In this document: piece by piece, positions 10,993-22,400 of the stretch
How the letters are laid out: each line of letters begins with the position of its first letter
How positions within the stretch are numbered: the stretch's first letter is position 1
Source: Dastarcus helophoroides
Lineage: Eukaryota; Arthropoda; Insecta; Coleoptera; Bothrideridae
Assembly (NCBI GenBank): GCA_028583605.1
Contig: CM053332.1
Coordinates: 17,395,267 to 17,459,266, forward strand
DNA: 64,000 nucleotides
Reading direction: 5' to 3'
Program-made: the position numbers and the translations under genes
Notes under the pieces: generated by a model
Database searches by the model: none
Told to the model about the DNA's origin: nothing
What the model saw: only the letters and a program-made list of their open reading frames with translations

Positions 10993-11283
10993 AGTATATA
11001 TTAAACTGTTAACTTTAGAGCATGTTGGTAACGCATCATGACTCGAAATCATACGTTAACCTCTTATCAAAAATCGTTGAAGCTGCCTAAAAGGTCGAAA
11101 TTTACAAAAATAAACAATAATAATAGAAAAGTTGCAATGCTACAATCGAGGTTAAAATTGTAAAAAAATACCCAATATGTTTTATATCTTAATATTTTTT
11201 GCTTACATTCTATGTTGCGTTATGCAGAACTATAAAAAATTAGAGGGACCATTGGTCCTAACATCTAAGTGGTAATTTAATCT

Positions 11284-11700
11284 CCTAAAATGTCGACAGC
11301 AGAAATCGAATCGTTTGGTCAAAGTTTCGAAGGATTTTTTTTTCAAAATATGATTTAATCTCCAATTTTTTGGTTTTTATTTTGGCAAAGTTATGTGATC
11401 CAGGTATTTTTAAAGAGCTTTCGAAATGTCGACAGCAGAAATCGAATCGTTTCGTCAAAGTTTCGAAGGATTTTTTTTTCAAAATGTGATTTAATCTCCA
11501 ACTCTTTGGTTTTTATTTTGGCAAATTTATGTGATCCAGGTATTTTTAAAGAGCTTTCGAAATGTAGACAGCAGAAATCGAATCGTTTCGTCAAAGTTTC
11601 GAAGGATTTTTTTTTCAAAATGTGATTTAATCTCCAACTCTTTGGTTTTTATTTTGGCAAAATTATGTGATCCAGGTATTTTAAAGAGCTTTTGAAATTA
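11284..11700. repeat. Tandem repeat, 137-138-bp unit, three copies
   Basis: AAATGTCGACAGCAGAAATC recurs at about 11287, 11425 and 11562 (the last with TAGACAG). Each is followed by TCGAAGGATTTTTTTTTC, TTTGGTTTTTATTTTGGC and TGTGATCCAGGTATTTT. The overlapping open frames on both strands are by-products of the repetition. Confidence 0.93.
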
Positions 11701-12780
11701 AGCAACAAAACTCTCATTTAAATGTCAACTATATAACTCACTGGGAATGAAACCAAAATTTTAAATGCTATTTCAGATTAAAAAAACTGACAGCCATTAA
11801 TTTTAATTCTTAGTGAGTTATTCGACTCACTGATTGAGTATAATTTTCTATAAACTCTAGTAACTTGACATTCTAGCAAGTTGATATTCTAGTAAGTTGA
11901 CCTTCCCTAAATTAAAATTAGTCATGAGAACTGTTTGTATGCATAAAGAATAAAGAAATTGTCAACAATGGATATCGTGTATTACAATGGGAAGCCCATT
12001 CTGCGTGGCATAATGGCACTTTTCACGCACTGTCATTATAACCAGCGTTTCATTCCATCTCCATTATCTCATAATGGATGTAAACCCCGCATTCCTCAAT
12101 GTTGTCCTAAATTGAAACCCATTGTACAAATACTTTTTTGTGTCCGCAAATGTGAGAGAACGAGCGTGCTGTATTAATTTAATGCGACATGAAATTTGTA
12201 TGGGAGGATATAAAACACTGATTAAATAAACAAATTAGTGTCGAAAGGGAAAATATTTTTGACCTAAACGCGATAAAAGTACAATTTTTTATTATTGTTT
12301 GACACCCCTTAGTCACCCGTATATTCTTCCAAAACTTCATACCCATAATTATCCTGATTGTACCCTAGTTGAATGGTTGGAGAAGAGGGCTGATTATATC
12401 TTGGTTGGAGAAGAGGGCTGATAATATCTTGGGTGGTTACTTTTTTTATTGACATCTTACATCTTCAGGATCAGTGATGAATACAAAATTAAGTTTACAG
12501 GATCACAACATCCTGCAAGTATTTTGACAAGAAGAAAATGGAAGAATTTTTTCTCTATCTGTGAAACCATAAGTCTCAGGAAGATGTTTGGTAGTAGTTA
12601 AATGACATATCCCCCAATTTCCATTAATAAATTTGGCGGAGTTTTAATAATCAAAAAGGTATGAGCCGGAAATGGCAGGAAAATATTACGGGGACACTAT
12701 AACTTCATTTTTTATTGTTAGGGTTACATTATGAGCTTGTTTGTAAAGTATTTTGCAACAGTTTAACAATTAGTTTATCG
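11701..12780. other. Intronic DNA with a 29-bp duplication
   Basis: No gene is recognised. GGAGAAGAGGGCTGATTATA and TCTTGGTT are repeated back to back at 12379-12436. The open frame at 11959-12177 has no known domain. Confidence 0.5.
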
Positions 12781-14597
12781 GACCTTCCAAATCGACCTGC
12801 CGTTGTCGTCTACCGTCCACCAATTGTGCATTTGGACATTCTTCAATTTTCTACGTCATGGGATCCTCCGGTGACGGACAAGATTATATAAGAATTCGGT
12901 TCTTCCTTGTCTAAGTTCCAGACTAAAAAGCCGGTTTTAAAATGTGTTTTATATTTCGATTCCAAACCAAAAATTGACATTTCTTTTGAAAATTATGCCC
13001 TTATTTACTAAATTTCGACTGTTTTTTCGAATTTCAAGTTAAACTCGAAACGTAAAAGTGTAAACTCAAAATTTGATCAAATGTGCAAGTTTTTTGAGCT
13101 AAAGAAACGTGATGAATTCATTTTGTTTTTTTCGAAATTTGGCAAATTTAAAAGTTAAAAAAATAAAAAACGTCAGAGCAAAACTACGTCCGCTAGTTCA
13201 GTTCATCCTTTCTTACCGTAAAAATTCTGTATAAGTTACGCTTCTATGAGATTGTTAATAGTGTGTCGTCGACGTAAAACTTTTTCGAAGTTTTGCAGGC
13301 TTGAAAGTTGGAAAAATCAAGAGTGTCAAAGCAAAACTACGTTCGCCAGCTCAACTCATTGTTTCTTGCTGTGAGAATTCTGTATGAGTTAGGCTTCTAT
13401 CGAATTGTTAATACTGTGTCATCGACGTTAAACTTTAAGACTGGTTTCGAATTGTGAGAATTTAAACAGATTTTTCTGCCTCGATCGGCCTATAAAATTC
13501 TCAAACTGTTTAAAACGTCCTTCCAGATTCCAGATCGACCTGCCGTCGCCTTCTGCCGTCCACTGATCGTGCATTCGGAGCTACTTGAATGTTCGATGAC
13601 ACGCGACCCAACGGGAACTCAGACGATTATATAATGATAATGTTTTTCGTTATTTTAATTCGAAACCCTAAAAATCCAGAATTATATTGCGCCTCGGAAC
13701 TCAGAATTGACATTTCTTCTAGAAATTATGTCAGATTTCAACTTTTTTCATGAATTTCAAGGTAAACTCTAAAAGTAAAAGTGTAAACTCAAAATTTGAT
13801 AAAATGTGCAACTTTTTTGAGCTTTGTAGTTGTAACGAATTTAAATTGTTTTTTCGAAGTTTTGCAGGCTTGAAAGTTGGAAAAATTAAGAGTGTCAAAG
13901 CAAAACTACGTTCGCCAGCTCAATTCATTGTTTCTTGCTGTGAGAATTCCGTATAAGTTAGGCTTCTATCGAATTGTTAATACTGTGTCGTCGACGTTAA
14001 ACTTTAAGATTGGTTTTGAATTGTGAGAATTCAAAAAGGTGTTTTCCTACCTCAATCGGCCTATAAAATTCTCAAATATGGTAAAGTGTCCTTTCAGATT
14101 TTAGATTGAGCTGCCGTCGCCATCTACCGTCCACTGATCGTGCATTCGGAGCTACTTCAATTTTCGACGACACGCGACCAGTCGGAAACGCCACGATTAT
14201 ATAACGATAATGTTTTTCCTTATCGAAGTTCGAAACCCTAAAAATCCAGAATTAAAATGTTTCTTATATTGCGCCTCGGAACTCGAAATAGACATTTCTT
14301 GCAGAAATTATGTGTTTATTTTCTAAATTCGGACTTTTTTTGGAATTTCAAGGTAAACTCGAAACGTAAAAGTGTAAACTCAAAGTTTGATCAAATGTGC
14401 AACTTTTTGAGCTTAAAGTTTTAGGTGTAACGAATTAAGATTGTTTTTTTTGAAGTTTAACCGATGTTTAGCAGAAGCTTAGCCGAAGTTTAGACTTGAA
14501 AGTTGGAAAAATCAGGAGTGTCAAAGCGAAACTACTTTCGCCAGCTCAACCCATTGTTTCCTGCTGTGAGAATTCTGTATAAGTTACGCTTCTATCG
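12781..14597 (+). repeat. Long satellite, ~0.57-kb unit, left block
   Basis: Successive units are marked by GACCTGCCGTCG-like boxes followed by CTACCGTCCAC at about 12793, 13537 and 14108. They share the downstream words AACCCTAAAAATCCAGA, TTGACATTTCTT, GTAAAAGTGTAAACTC, AATGTGCAACTTTTTGAGC, CTTGAAAGTTGGAAAAAT, GTCAAAGCAAAACTACGT and ATTCTGTATAAGTTA. An extra half-unit lies at 13290-13500. No coding capacity is evident; the longest open frame is a shifted read of the repeat. Confidence 0.88.
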
Positions 14598-15039
14598 GAT
14601 GGTTAGTTTTTTTTCATTAAGCGGAAAAAATCTCATCAGGGAAATCTGAGAAGATATCCTAGATACTGGCTGACTTTCAGTCTGTGGATACAGAGTAAAA
14701 CCCCTGCTCCTTTTTCCGGCCGGGACCTTGTCCCCCAATCCCTCCGTTGAAACAGTGCATTTGCACTGAAGCACTGATGTAAACTATTTTGCCTGAAACA
14801 AACAACAAAAATTTCCTGTTGGAAGACAATCACTGTTTCAGCCTAGAAGACCATCCTCGGTCTTCTGATTCTGGTTGGATTGTCTGAATCCTAATGCACT
14901 GCCTTGAACTAGTTCGTTGGGACATTGCCCTTGAGTTTCTGAAATCTCTTACCTTAGAAAGGTTGACTTCTCTATGGAGTTGCGTTGCTCGTTTCTAGCA
15001 AACCATGGAGCATCCATGGCTTGTCTTAGAAAAACGTCT

Positions 15040-16560
15040 TGGAACACCTGAAGTTTCTTCATCTAATTATCGAAAGCCTGTGACCAAGCTACAGATTCAT
15101 GGGTCATCGCTGGTCTTATGATTGATGTGTATAGCAACAATTTAAGTCCAATGGATAGTTTGCTGTTTCTACCAATCGTTGCTTACATAAGTTCCTCTAG
15201 CATTCTGGCCTTGGGCACTCCATAATCGATGTGAGCCTGAAATGTCAGTCTTTTGTTGAGTATTACACCTAAATACCTTGCCTAAAGTCTTCAATCGACA
15301 TTTTGCCCATGAATATAAACATAATTATATGGTTGGAGTCTTCTTCATTAGAAGAGACTTTAACCATATGATGATGATGATGCTTGAGTCTTGTCTGCCT
15401 TGACTCGGATTCTCCAATTACCAAAGTATTCAAGAAATTCATCTGTAGCTGTCTGTAGTCGTCTGGTGACCAATGCTGGCTTAAAAGGTTTGCTAATAAC
15501 GCTGTATCCTCTGCATAAGTTGCTAATGTCATCTGCTTGAACGTCCTGGAATACCTGGACTTTCTTCATCTAATTACCGGAAGCCTGTGACCAAGCTACA
15601 GATTCGTAGGTCATCGCTGGTCTTATGATTGATGTGTATAGCAACAATTTAAGTCCAATGGGTAGTTTGCTATTTCTACCAATCATTACTTACAGAAGTC
15701 CCTTTAGCATTCTGGCCTTGGGCACTCCATAATCGATGTGAGCCTAAAATGTCAGTCTTTTGTTGAGTATTACACCTAAATAGCCTTGCCTAAAGCCTTC
15801 AATCAACATTTTGCCCATGGATATAAAGATGATCATATGGTTGGAGTCTTCTTCACCAGAAGAAGACTTTAACAATATGATGATGATGCTTGAGTCTTGT
15901 CTGCCTTGACTCGGATTCTCCAATTACCAAAGTATTCAAGAAATTCGTCTGTAGCTGTCTGTCGTCGTCTGGTGACCAATGCTGGCTTAAAAAGTTTGCT
16001 AATAACGCTGTATCCTCTGCATAAGTTGCTAATCTGCTTGAACGTCCTGGAATACCTGAAGTTTCTTCATCTAATTATCGGAAGCCTGTGCCCAAGCTAG
16101 AGATTCGTAGGTCATCGCTGGTCTTATGATTGATGTGTATAGCAACAATTTAAGTCCAATGGGTAGTTTGCTATTTCTACCAATCATTGCTTACAGAAGT
16201 CCCTTTAGCATTCCGGCCTTGGGCACTCCATAATCGATGTGAGCCTGAAATGTCAGTCTTTTGTTGAGTATTACACCTAAATACTTTGCCTAAAGTTTTT
16301 AATCGACATTTTGCCCATGGTTATGAAGATAATCATATGGTTGGAGTCTTCTTCACCAGAAGAAGACTTTAACCATATGATGATGATGATGCTTGAGTCT
16401 TGTCTGCCTTGACTCGGATTCTTCACCTACCAAAGTATTTAAGAAATTTGTCTGTAGCTGTCTGCAATCGTCTGGTGACCAATTCTGGACTTAGAAAGTT
16501 TGATAATAACTGTATCGTCTGCATAAGTTGCTAATGTCATCTGCTCGAATGTCTGCTGTG
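15040..16560 (-). repeat. ~500-bp tandem triplication inside the LINE
   Basis: The segment encoding the RT C-terminal palm and thumb recurs at about 15040-15546, 15547-16046 and 16047-16560. Each copy starts at an ACCTGAAGTTTCTTCATCTA-like box and contains GCTGGTCTTATGATTGATGT, GGCACTCCATAATCGATGTG, ATATGATGATGATG and CAAGAAATTCGTCTGTAGC-like boxes. A fourth, more diverged copy follows to about 17000. The copies are closely similar to each other, so they arose by duplication after insertion rather than from separate insertions. Confidence 0.88.
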
Positions 16561-17498
16561 AACAAAGAGCATAGGAGCGGCTACAAGGCAGAACCTTGAG
16601 GTACGTCATACTTCAACCTTATGATTGATGTGTACAGCAACAATTTAGGCCCAATTGGCAGTTTGCTATTTCTACGAAACATCGCTAGCAGCGGTTCCTT
16701 TGGCATTCTAGTCTTCGACATTGCATAATCGATATGAGCCTGAAATGTCAGTCTTTTGTCAAGTATTACACCTAAATATCTTGCCTAAAGTCTTCAACCG
16801 ACATTTGGCCCAGGGATATGAAGATGACCATATGGTTGGAGTCTTCTTCTGGTGAAGAAATCTGCTTTGGTCTTGTCTGCCTTGCCTTGGATTCTGCATT
16901 TACCAAAGTATTCAAGAAATTCGTCTGCAGCTGTCTGCAGTCGTCTGGTGATTAATTCTGGACTTAGAGAGTTTACTAATAACGACTTTGCTTATAATGG
17001 TTGGAGTCTTCTTCTGTTGAAGAAGACTGCTTGGGTGTTGTCTGCGTTGAGTGCGATTCCCCATTGACCAAAGTATGCCAGAAGTTCATCCGTGGCTCTC
17101 TGTAGTCGTCTGGTGACCAATTCTGGACTTAGAGAATTATCCATTAAAGCTGTATCGTCTTCATCAGTTGTTAGTATTGTCTGGTAGGTTCTTAGAATGT
17201 TTGATGTGAACAGAGAGTATAGAAGCAAAGAGAAGGCATAACCTTGGGATACGCCGTACCGTAACCTATATTGGTTAAACAGTGCCTTCGCTCTAAATGA
17301 GCGCTAGTGCAAGAACCAGTTTACCATTTGAACCATCGTTAGAGGTATTCCATCTTGATGCATCTTGTAGACTAATCCTTGATGCTAAACTGTGTCAAAT
17401 TCCCTGGAGATATCAAAGAAAATATCTCCCGCTACCTGATTCCAGTTCAACTGGTCTGAGGTAGAGTGCATTGGTTGGAACCCAAATTGATCCTTTCG

Positions 17499-18024
17499 TT
17501 GCGTTTATACTAGACATTTTATTTCGTACATTTCTCTCTGGCATAAAATATTGTAACAAAATGTAATTATAAAAGTTAGTTAGGAATTTTCTAGAAAATT
17601 TGACGAGAAGCGACCGCGATAATCAATCAAACGGCAGATAAGCGTTTCAGAAATGTCGGCAAACGATAAGTCTCATCTGCTTCTTCCTTCTAGAACCCGA
17701 AGCAAGACCTATATAAGGCCGTCGCTTTTCCCCAGTGAGTAAATTAGAAGTCAATGAATAGGTTAATTAATTGAACATTTTTAGTGAATTACAATTGTTG
17801 TGTTCCGAGTTCAATTTTGAAATAAAGTGGTTACAATTCACCAAGCCATTCGAACCGATAACGCGCAACAATATATTTTCTCTCTGACATAAATTTAACT
17901 ATCCTGAGAGAAGCTATCTCCTCCCATCTCTATAGATAAGTCTCGGAGAGCTTCTCTCAGCATAGTTGACACTTATGTCAGAGAGAAATGTACGGAATAA
18001 AGTGTCTAATCTAAACGCACCTTT
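17499..18024. mobile_element. Inverted-repeat element nested in the LINE
   Basis: Terminal inverted repeats of about 45-50 bp: GTTGCGTTTATACTAGACA, then CGTACATTTCTCTCTGGCAT on the left, mirrored by ATGTCAGAGAGAAATGTACG and TGTCTAATCTAAACGCACC on the right. Removing the solo LTR inside leaves about 200 bp of mostly palindromic DNA (AACTATCCTGAGAGAAGC against GCTTCTCTCAGCATAGTT). It has no coding capacity and interrupts the RT frame of the LINE. Confidence 0.82.
17552..17870 (+). mobile_element. Solo LTR, copy 2, nested
   Basis: Begins TGTAACAAAATG, ends GCGCAACA, and is flanked by ATAT on both sides (17548-17551 and 17871-17874). It shares AAACGGCAGATAAGCGTT, CTATATAAGGC (TATA box), AAATAAAGTGGT and TCGAACCGATA-like blocks with the LTR at 4501-4845, with substantial divergence and small indels. 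It sits inside the 17499-18024 element, which sits inside the LINE, so it is the youngest of the three insertions. Confidence 0.83.
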
Positions 18025-18391
18025 AGGAGTGATTTCGCAATCACTGATGATGTTCTACAGACGCTTATTTAAAATCCTCTCCACGATCTTACCCAAGTTG
18101 GATAAGAGGCTTATTGGTCTGTAATTTTGGGGAAAATTCCTCGCCTTACCAAGCTAAGAAATGATAATAACGTTTGCAGACTCCTACCTTGTGGAAAAAT
18201 ACCAGTCTTTAGATATTGAATTTACTATAGCTCCAAAGTATTTGACAACTTGAATTGAAGATTCTTTAGAGTTTGGTTTGGAATTACATCTAGATCTGGG
18301 GTTTTCTTGACGTTTAACTTTTGCAGAAAGCTTTGGATTTTCTTTGTGTCGGATGACGTCTTCTTCTGGCTCTTTAACCTGAAGATGGTTA

Positions 18392-20850
18392 ATAATGTGT
18401 CATCAACATGAAACTTGGAGGTTAGTGAGAATTCAGACGTGTTTTGCTACCTCCATTGACCCATAAAAATCCCCAACAGTGTAAAACAATTTTCCAGTTG
18501 ACCTGCCATCGCCGTCAACGGTCCACTCAACAATGTAAATTCGAAGTTATTAAATTATCGACGTCAAGCAACCTGTCTAAGATGAACGCGAACTTGGGAT
18601 TGTATAACGATTCGGTGCATCCTTTTTTAAGTACGAAACCCTAAAAGTCCAGATTTAAAATGTTTCTTATATTTCGACTCGAATTCAAAATTGACATTTT
18701 TACTGGAAATTATGTCTTTATTTTCTAAATTTCAACTTATTTTTACAACTTGAATTTAAACTCCTTAAAATTTGGTCAAATGTGCAACTTTTTTGAGCTT
18801 AAAGTTGCAGGTGTGATGCTTTCAGTTTGTTTTTTCAAAGTTTGGCAGACTTGACAGTTGGAAAAATAAAAGGGGTCAAAGCAAAACTACGTTCGCCAGC
18901 GCAACTCATCCTTTCTCGCTGTGAAAATCGTGTAAAAGTTACACTTCCATCGAATGGTTGTCGACGTTAAACTTTGAGGTTATTTTTGAATTATGAGAAT
19001 TCAATCAAGGTTTTCTACTTTAATCGGCCTGTAAAACTCGCCCAAAACAGTGTAGAACCTTCCAGGTCGACCTGCCGTCGCCGTCTACCGTCCACCGATC
19101 AGGCGTTCGAAGTTTTGACATTTTCGACCTCGCACGACTCACTGGAGACGAACGCGAAAGTGAGATTTTATAAGGAAACCCCTTCCTTATAAAATCTCTT
19201 TGGGCCAACCCAAACGATCTTGAAAATTATGTTTTTATTTTCCAAATTTTAACTTTTTTCTCAAACTTTAAGGTAAACTCTAAACTTATAAGTTTAAACT
19301 AAAAATTTGGCCAAATTTGCAACTTTTTTGAACTCAAGGTGATGAATTTAATTCGTGCTTTTAAAGTTTGGCAAATTTGAAAGTTAGACTTTTGTGAAAT
19401 AATTTTTTTTCTGGACTCTATCTATTTTGATAAAATGTGGGAATTGAGATGTTGTTAGAAATTGTGGCGCGTTAGTTTACCCAAAGTAATTATTACCTAA
19501 GTTGAAAAAGAGGCTTATTGGCCTGTAATTTTGGGGAAAATTCCCCGCCTTACCAGGATAAGCAATGATGATAACGTTTGCAGACTCCCATCTTGTGAGA
19601 AAATACCAGTCTTTAGACATTGAATTTACTATGGCTCCAGCTTGGACTGGAAGATTCTTCAGAATTTGGTTAAGAATTCCGCCTAGACCTGGGGCTTTCT
19701 TGACGTTTAGCTTTTGCTGAAAGCTTTGGTTTTTCTTTGTCAGTGGGTTGGATGACGTCTTCTTCGTCTGGCTCTTCCTCCTGAAGATATTGGAGGATCA
19801 TTGATAGTGTGTCGTTAACATTAAACTTGGAGGTCAGACGTGTTTTGCTACCTCGATCGGCTCCAACAGTATAAAACGATCTTCCAGATCGACCTGCCAG
19901 CGTCGTCAACCGTCCACTGAACACCGTACACTCGAATTTATTAAATTACCGAAGTCAAGCGACCCTCCTAAGACAAACACAGAAGTGAGATTGTAAAAGG
20001 ATTCCGTTTTTACTTAAGTTCGAAATCCTAAAAATCCAGATTTAAAATATTTCTCCGAGCACAAAATTGACATTTTTGCGGGAAATTATGTCTTTATTTT
20101 CTAAATTTCAACTTATTTTTCCAACTTGAATTTAAACTCCTTAAAATTTGGTCAAATGTGCAACTTTTTTGAGCTTAAAGTTGTAGGTGTGATAATTTCA
20201 GTTTGTTTCTTCAAAGTTTGGTAGACTTGAAAGTTGGAAAAATAAAAAGGGGTCAAAGCAAAACTACGTCCGCCAGCGCAACCCATCTTTTCTCGCTGTG
20301 AAAATCGTGTAAAAGTTACACTTCCATCGGATGGTTGTCGACGTTTAACTTTAAGGTTAGTTTCGAATTATGAGAATTCAATCGAGGTTTTCTACTTCAA
20401 TTGACCCGTAAAACTCACCCCAAGCAATGTAGAATCTTCCAAGTCGACCTGCCGTCGCCGCCTACCGTCCACCGAGCAGGCGTTCGAAGTTTGGAAATTT
20501 TCGACCTCGCGCGACTCACTGGAGACAAAAACGAAAGGGAGATTTTATAAGAAAGTGGTGGCTAACCCAAACGATCTTGAAAATTATGTCTTTATTTTCC
20601 AAATTTCGACTTTTTTTTCAAACTTCAAGTTAAACTCTAAACTTATAAGTTTAAACCAAAAATTTGGCCAAATTTTTTTTTGAGCTCAAGGTGATGAATT
20701 CAATTCGTGATTTCAAAGTTTGGTATATTCGAATGAAATACTTTTTTTCTGGATTTTATCTATTTTGACAAAATGTGGCAATTTTGTTAAAAATGGTGGC
20801 GTGTTAGTTTACCCAAAGTAATTAATTTCAGTTTACATTTATAGTTGAGA
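18392..20850 (+). repeat. Long satellite, right block, duplicated together with a LINE fragment
   Basis: Satellite units like those at 12781-14597 are marked by CCTGCCGTCGCC-type boxes at about 18499, 19066, 19889 and 20442. The boxes pair up at a distance of about 1.38 kb (18499 to 19889; 19066 to 20442). A second piece of the LINE 5' segment (19490-19800; AGAGGCTTATTGG, CAGACTCCCATCTTGTG, TGAAAGCTTTGG) lies exactly one such period from its match at 18090-18350. The block is therefore a tandem duplication of LINE end plus two satellite units. No functional gene is present; the minus-strand open frame at 19670-19924 is LINE-derived at one end and satellite at the other. Confidence 0.85.
19490..19800 (-). 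pseudogene. Second fragment of the Jockey-type LINE (RT 5' segment)
   Basis: Closely similar to 18080-18380, with the same words GTAATTTTGGGGAAAATTCC, AATACCAGTCTTTAGA and TTTCTTGACGTTTA. It is cut at both ends and followed by satellite at the same junction as in the first copy. Not functional. Confidence 0.78.
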
Positions 20851-22400
20851 TTTGTGATAATTGGTAGATATTTAAACTGAGGCAATATCAGAATCCGATG
20901 GAACGCCTTTAAGAATTTATTACAAATGTAAGCTAAAACTTTGTGTTCTAAGCGGAAAAGTTTCCTTAATGAAACTCTGAACATGTAGTTTAGCACGGTG
21001 GAAAAACAGGCAAGCAGTTTAATATTTAAGCGGCTATTTATTTAACAATGTACTTAGTTCATCTTTCCAATTAAGTTTATTTGAACTTTGCCGTGTTAAG
21101 TATTTAAGAAATTTGCTTTAGGTATTTACTGGAGCCTTGGAACTATAACTCTTAACTTTTTCACTGCTAGAAAAATCCACAACTTTACATCTTGTTTCCG
21201 GGACTGCTTTCTAAGTAATTTAGGATGCAGTCCGGCGAGCGGATAACTTTCATCTAATTAGTTTAAGGGAATTTCATGCCTTCGTCCGCCTGGAAGTTCC
21301 AGTTTATTTACATTAAGCGAATGTTAAGCAAAAAAAACAAAAGCCGGAAGAGAATTTCCATACGTCTATTTCTTATTAATTATCCTTTTTTACATTTACG
21401 TACATTATGATGCAGCGACTTCGAGTTTTTCCACTATCAGCTTTATAGGAACCGATAGGTTCTCGAAAGTCTGCGTTCAATTAAAAGCTTCTGAGCTTTC
21501 GATTGAAAGTTTAGTATCAATTTTTTTCAAACTTTCTTTATTAAGAATACTAGGGCATTTTTTCATTAGTCCTTAGGTTCCACACGCCACGCTCCTCTCG
21601 AACTTCTAATATTACTTCGAAGCTGTAAAGCGTCTTCCGTTCCAGAATCCCCTTCATCTATCTACTAGATTATTTTATATTTGGGTATTAGTCTCCCAAG
21701 ATTCAGATCTTTTAAATGCTCCTCATTATGGAAATTACCTGTTTTAATAATAACCACAGTTTAAAAAAAATACGAATTTTTTTGATAAAAAGGCATTTAT
21801 GTCAAAATATAAGGAGGAGCCGAAACAATTTTTGAAAATAATTCTGCTGACAACATATGTTATAGAATGTTCCTTTTTTTATTAACTTTTCTTCTTTTGT
21901 TCTTTAGTTCGTTAAACTATGAAAAAAGGACATGCCGGCGTCGTCGTAGGCTTAAAATTAATCGACGTCTAGGAAATTTCAGCCTCAGTCAAGGTGGATT
22001 CAACACGCACTGCCTCCTAGCGCGAGAAGTGTTGCCTATGAACTGTAAAAATAGATCTACGGATATTTTCTGCTTTCTATAAATCATGTAGATGTTGCTC
22101 CTACACGCAAATGCCTCGAATTTTGAAACTTACACATTATTTATCTAACAAGGAGATAAACTTGCATTATTTATACAGGTTAATACTATTTTAGGGCCCT
22201 AATCGTTTCATTTCGTGAGTTCACGTATCATTTAAAATAAATGAACCTCGAAAAGTATAAAAGCTAACTAGAGGCAGGCCCGCTGAGAGAATTTCCGGGC
22301 CCGGCGACATTATAAGGTTTGGGGCCCTTACACTGGGCGCCTACCAGAACCAGTGCAGTCAAAACGGGAAAAATAAAAAGGCTGTTTAATTCATAATCTG
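20851..22400. other. Low-repeat intronic island
   Basis: More complex sequence than its neighbours, with no recognised exon. 22270-22350 (GAATTTCCGGGCCCGGC, GGTTTGGGGCCCTTACACTG) is a short GC-rich patch resembling the terminus of a DNA transposon; no partner end was found. Confidence 0.4.

Larger units (their letters stand above)
14598..18391 (-). pseudogene. Degenerate Jockey-type LINE (reverse transcriptase)
   Basis: This is the corpse of a non-LTR retrotransposon on the minus strand. Read 5' to 3' on that strand it shows an RT entry segment with an 'RPISLLSNLGKI'-like remnant (~18060-18120), then QFGFQPMHST (~17480), DISREFDTV (~17420), a VSQG...LLYSLFTSN segment (~17200-17250), the A/DDTALM catalytic box (~17145), ALVTRRLQTATDEFLEYF, a thumb segment (YLGV...LTF...H), and the C-terminal DAPWFARN box (~15010). 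DAPW-ARN and KLQVFQDV are typical of the Jockey clade. Many stops and frameshifts make it dead. The 3' end abuts a T8 run at 14607 (a poly-A tail on the minus strand). GATGGTTA occurs at both ends (14598-14605 and 18384-18391), a plausible target duplication within the satellite. The 5' part is truncated: no ORF1 or endonuclease is seen. Confidence 0.85.

Noticed and set aside
11285..11625. Small proteins with internal repeats on both strands
   Set aside because: They are direct translations of the 137-bp tandem repeat.
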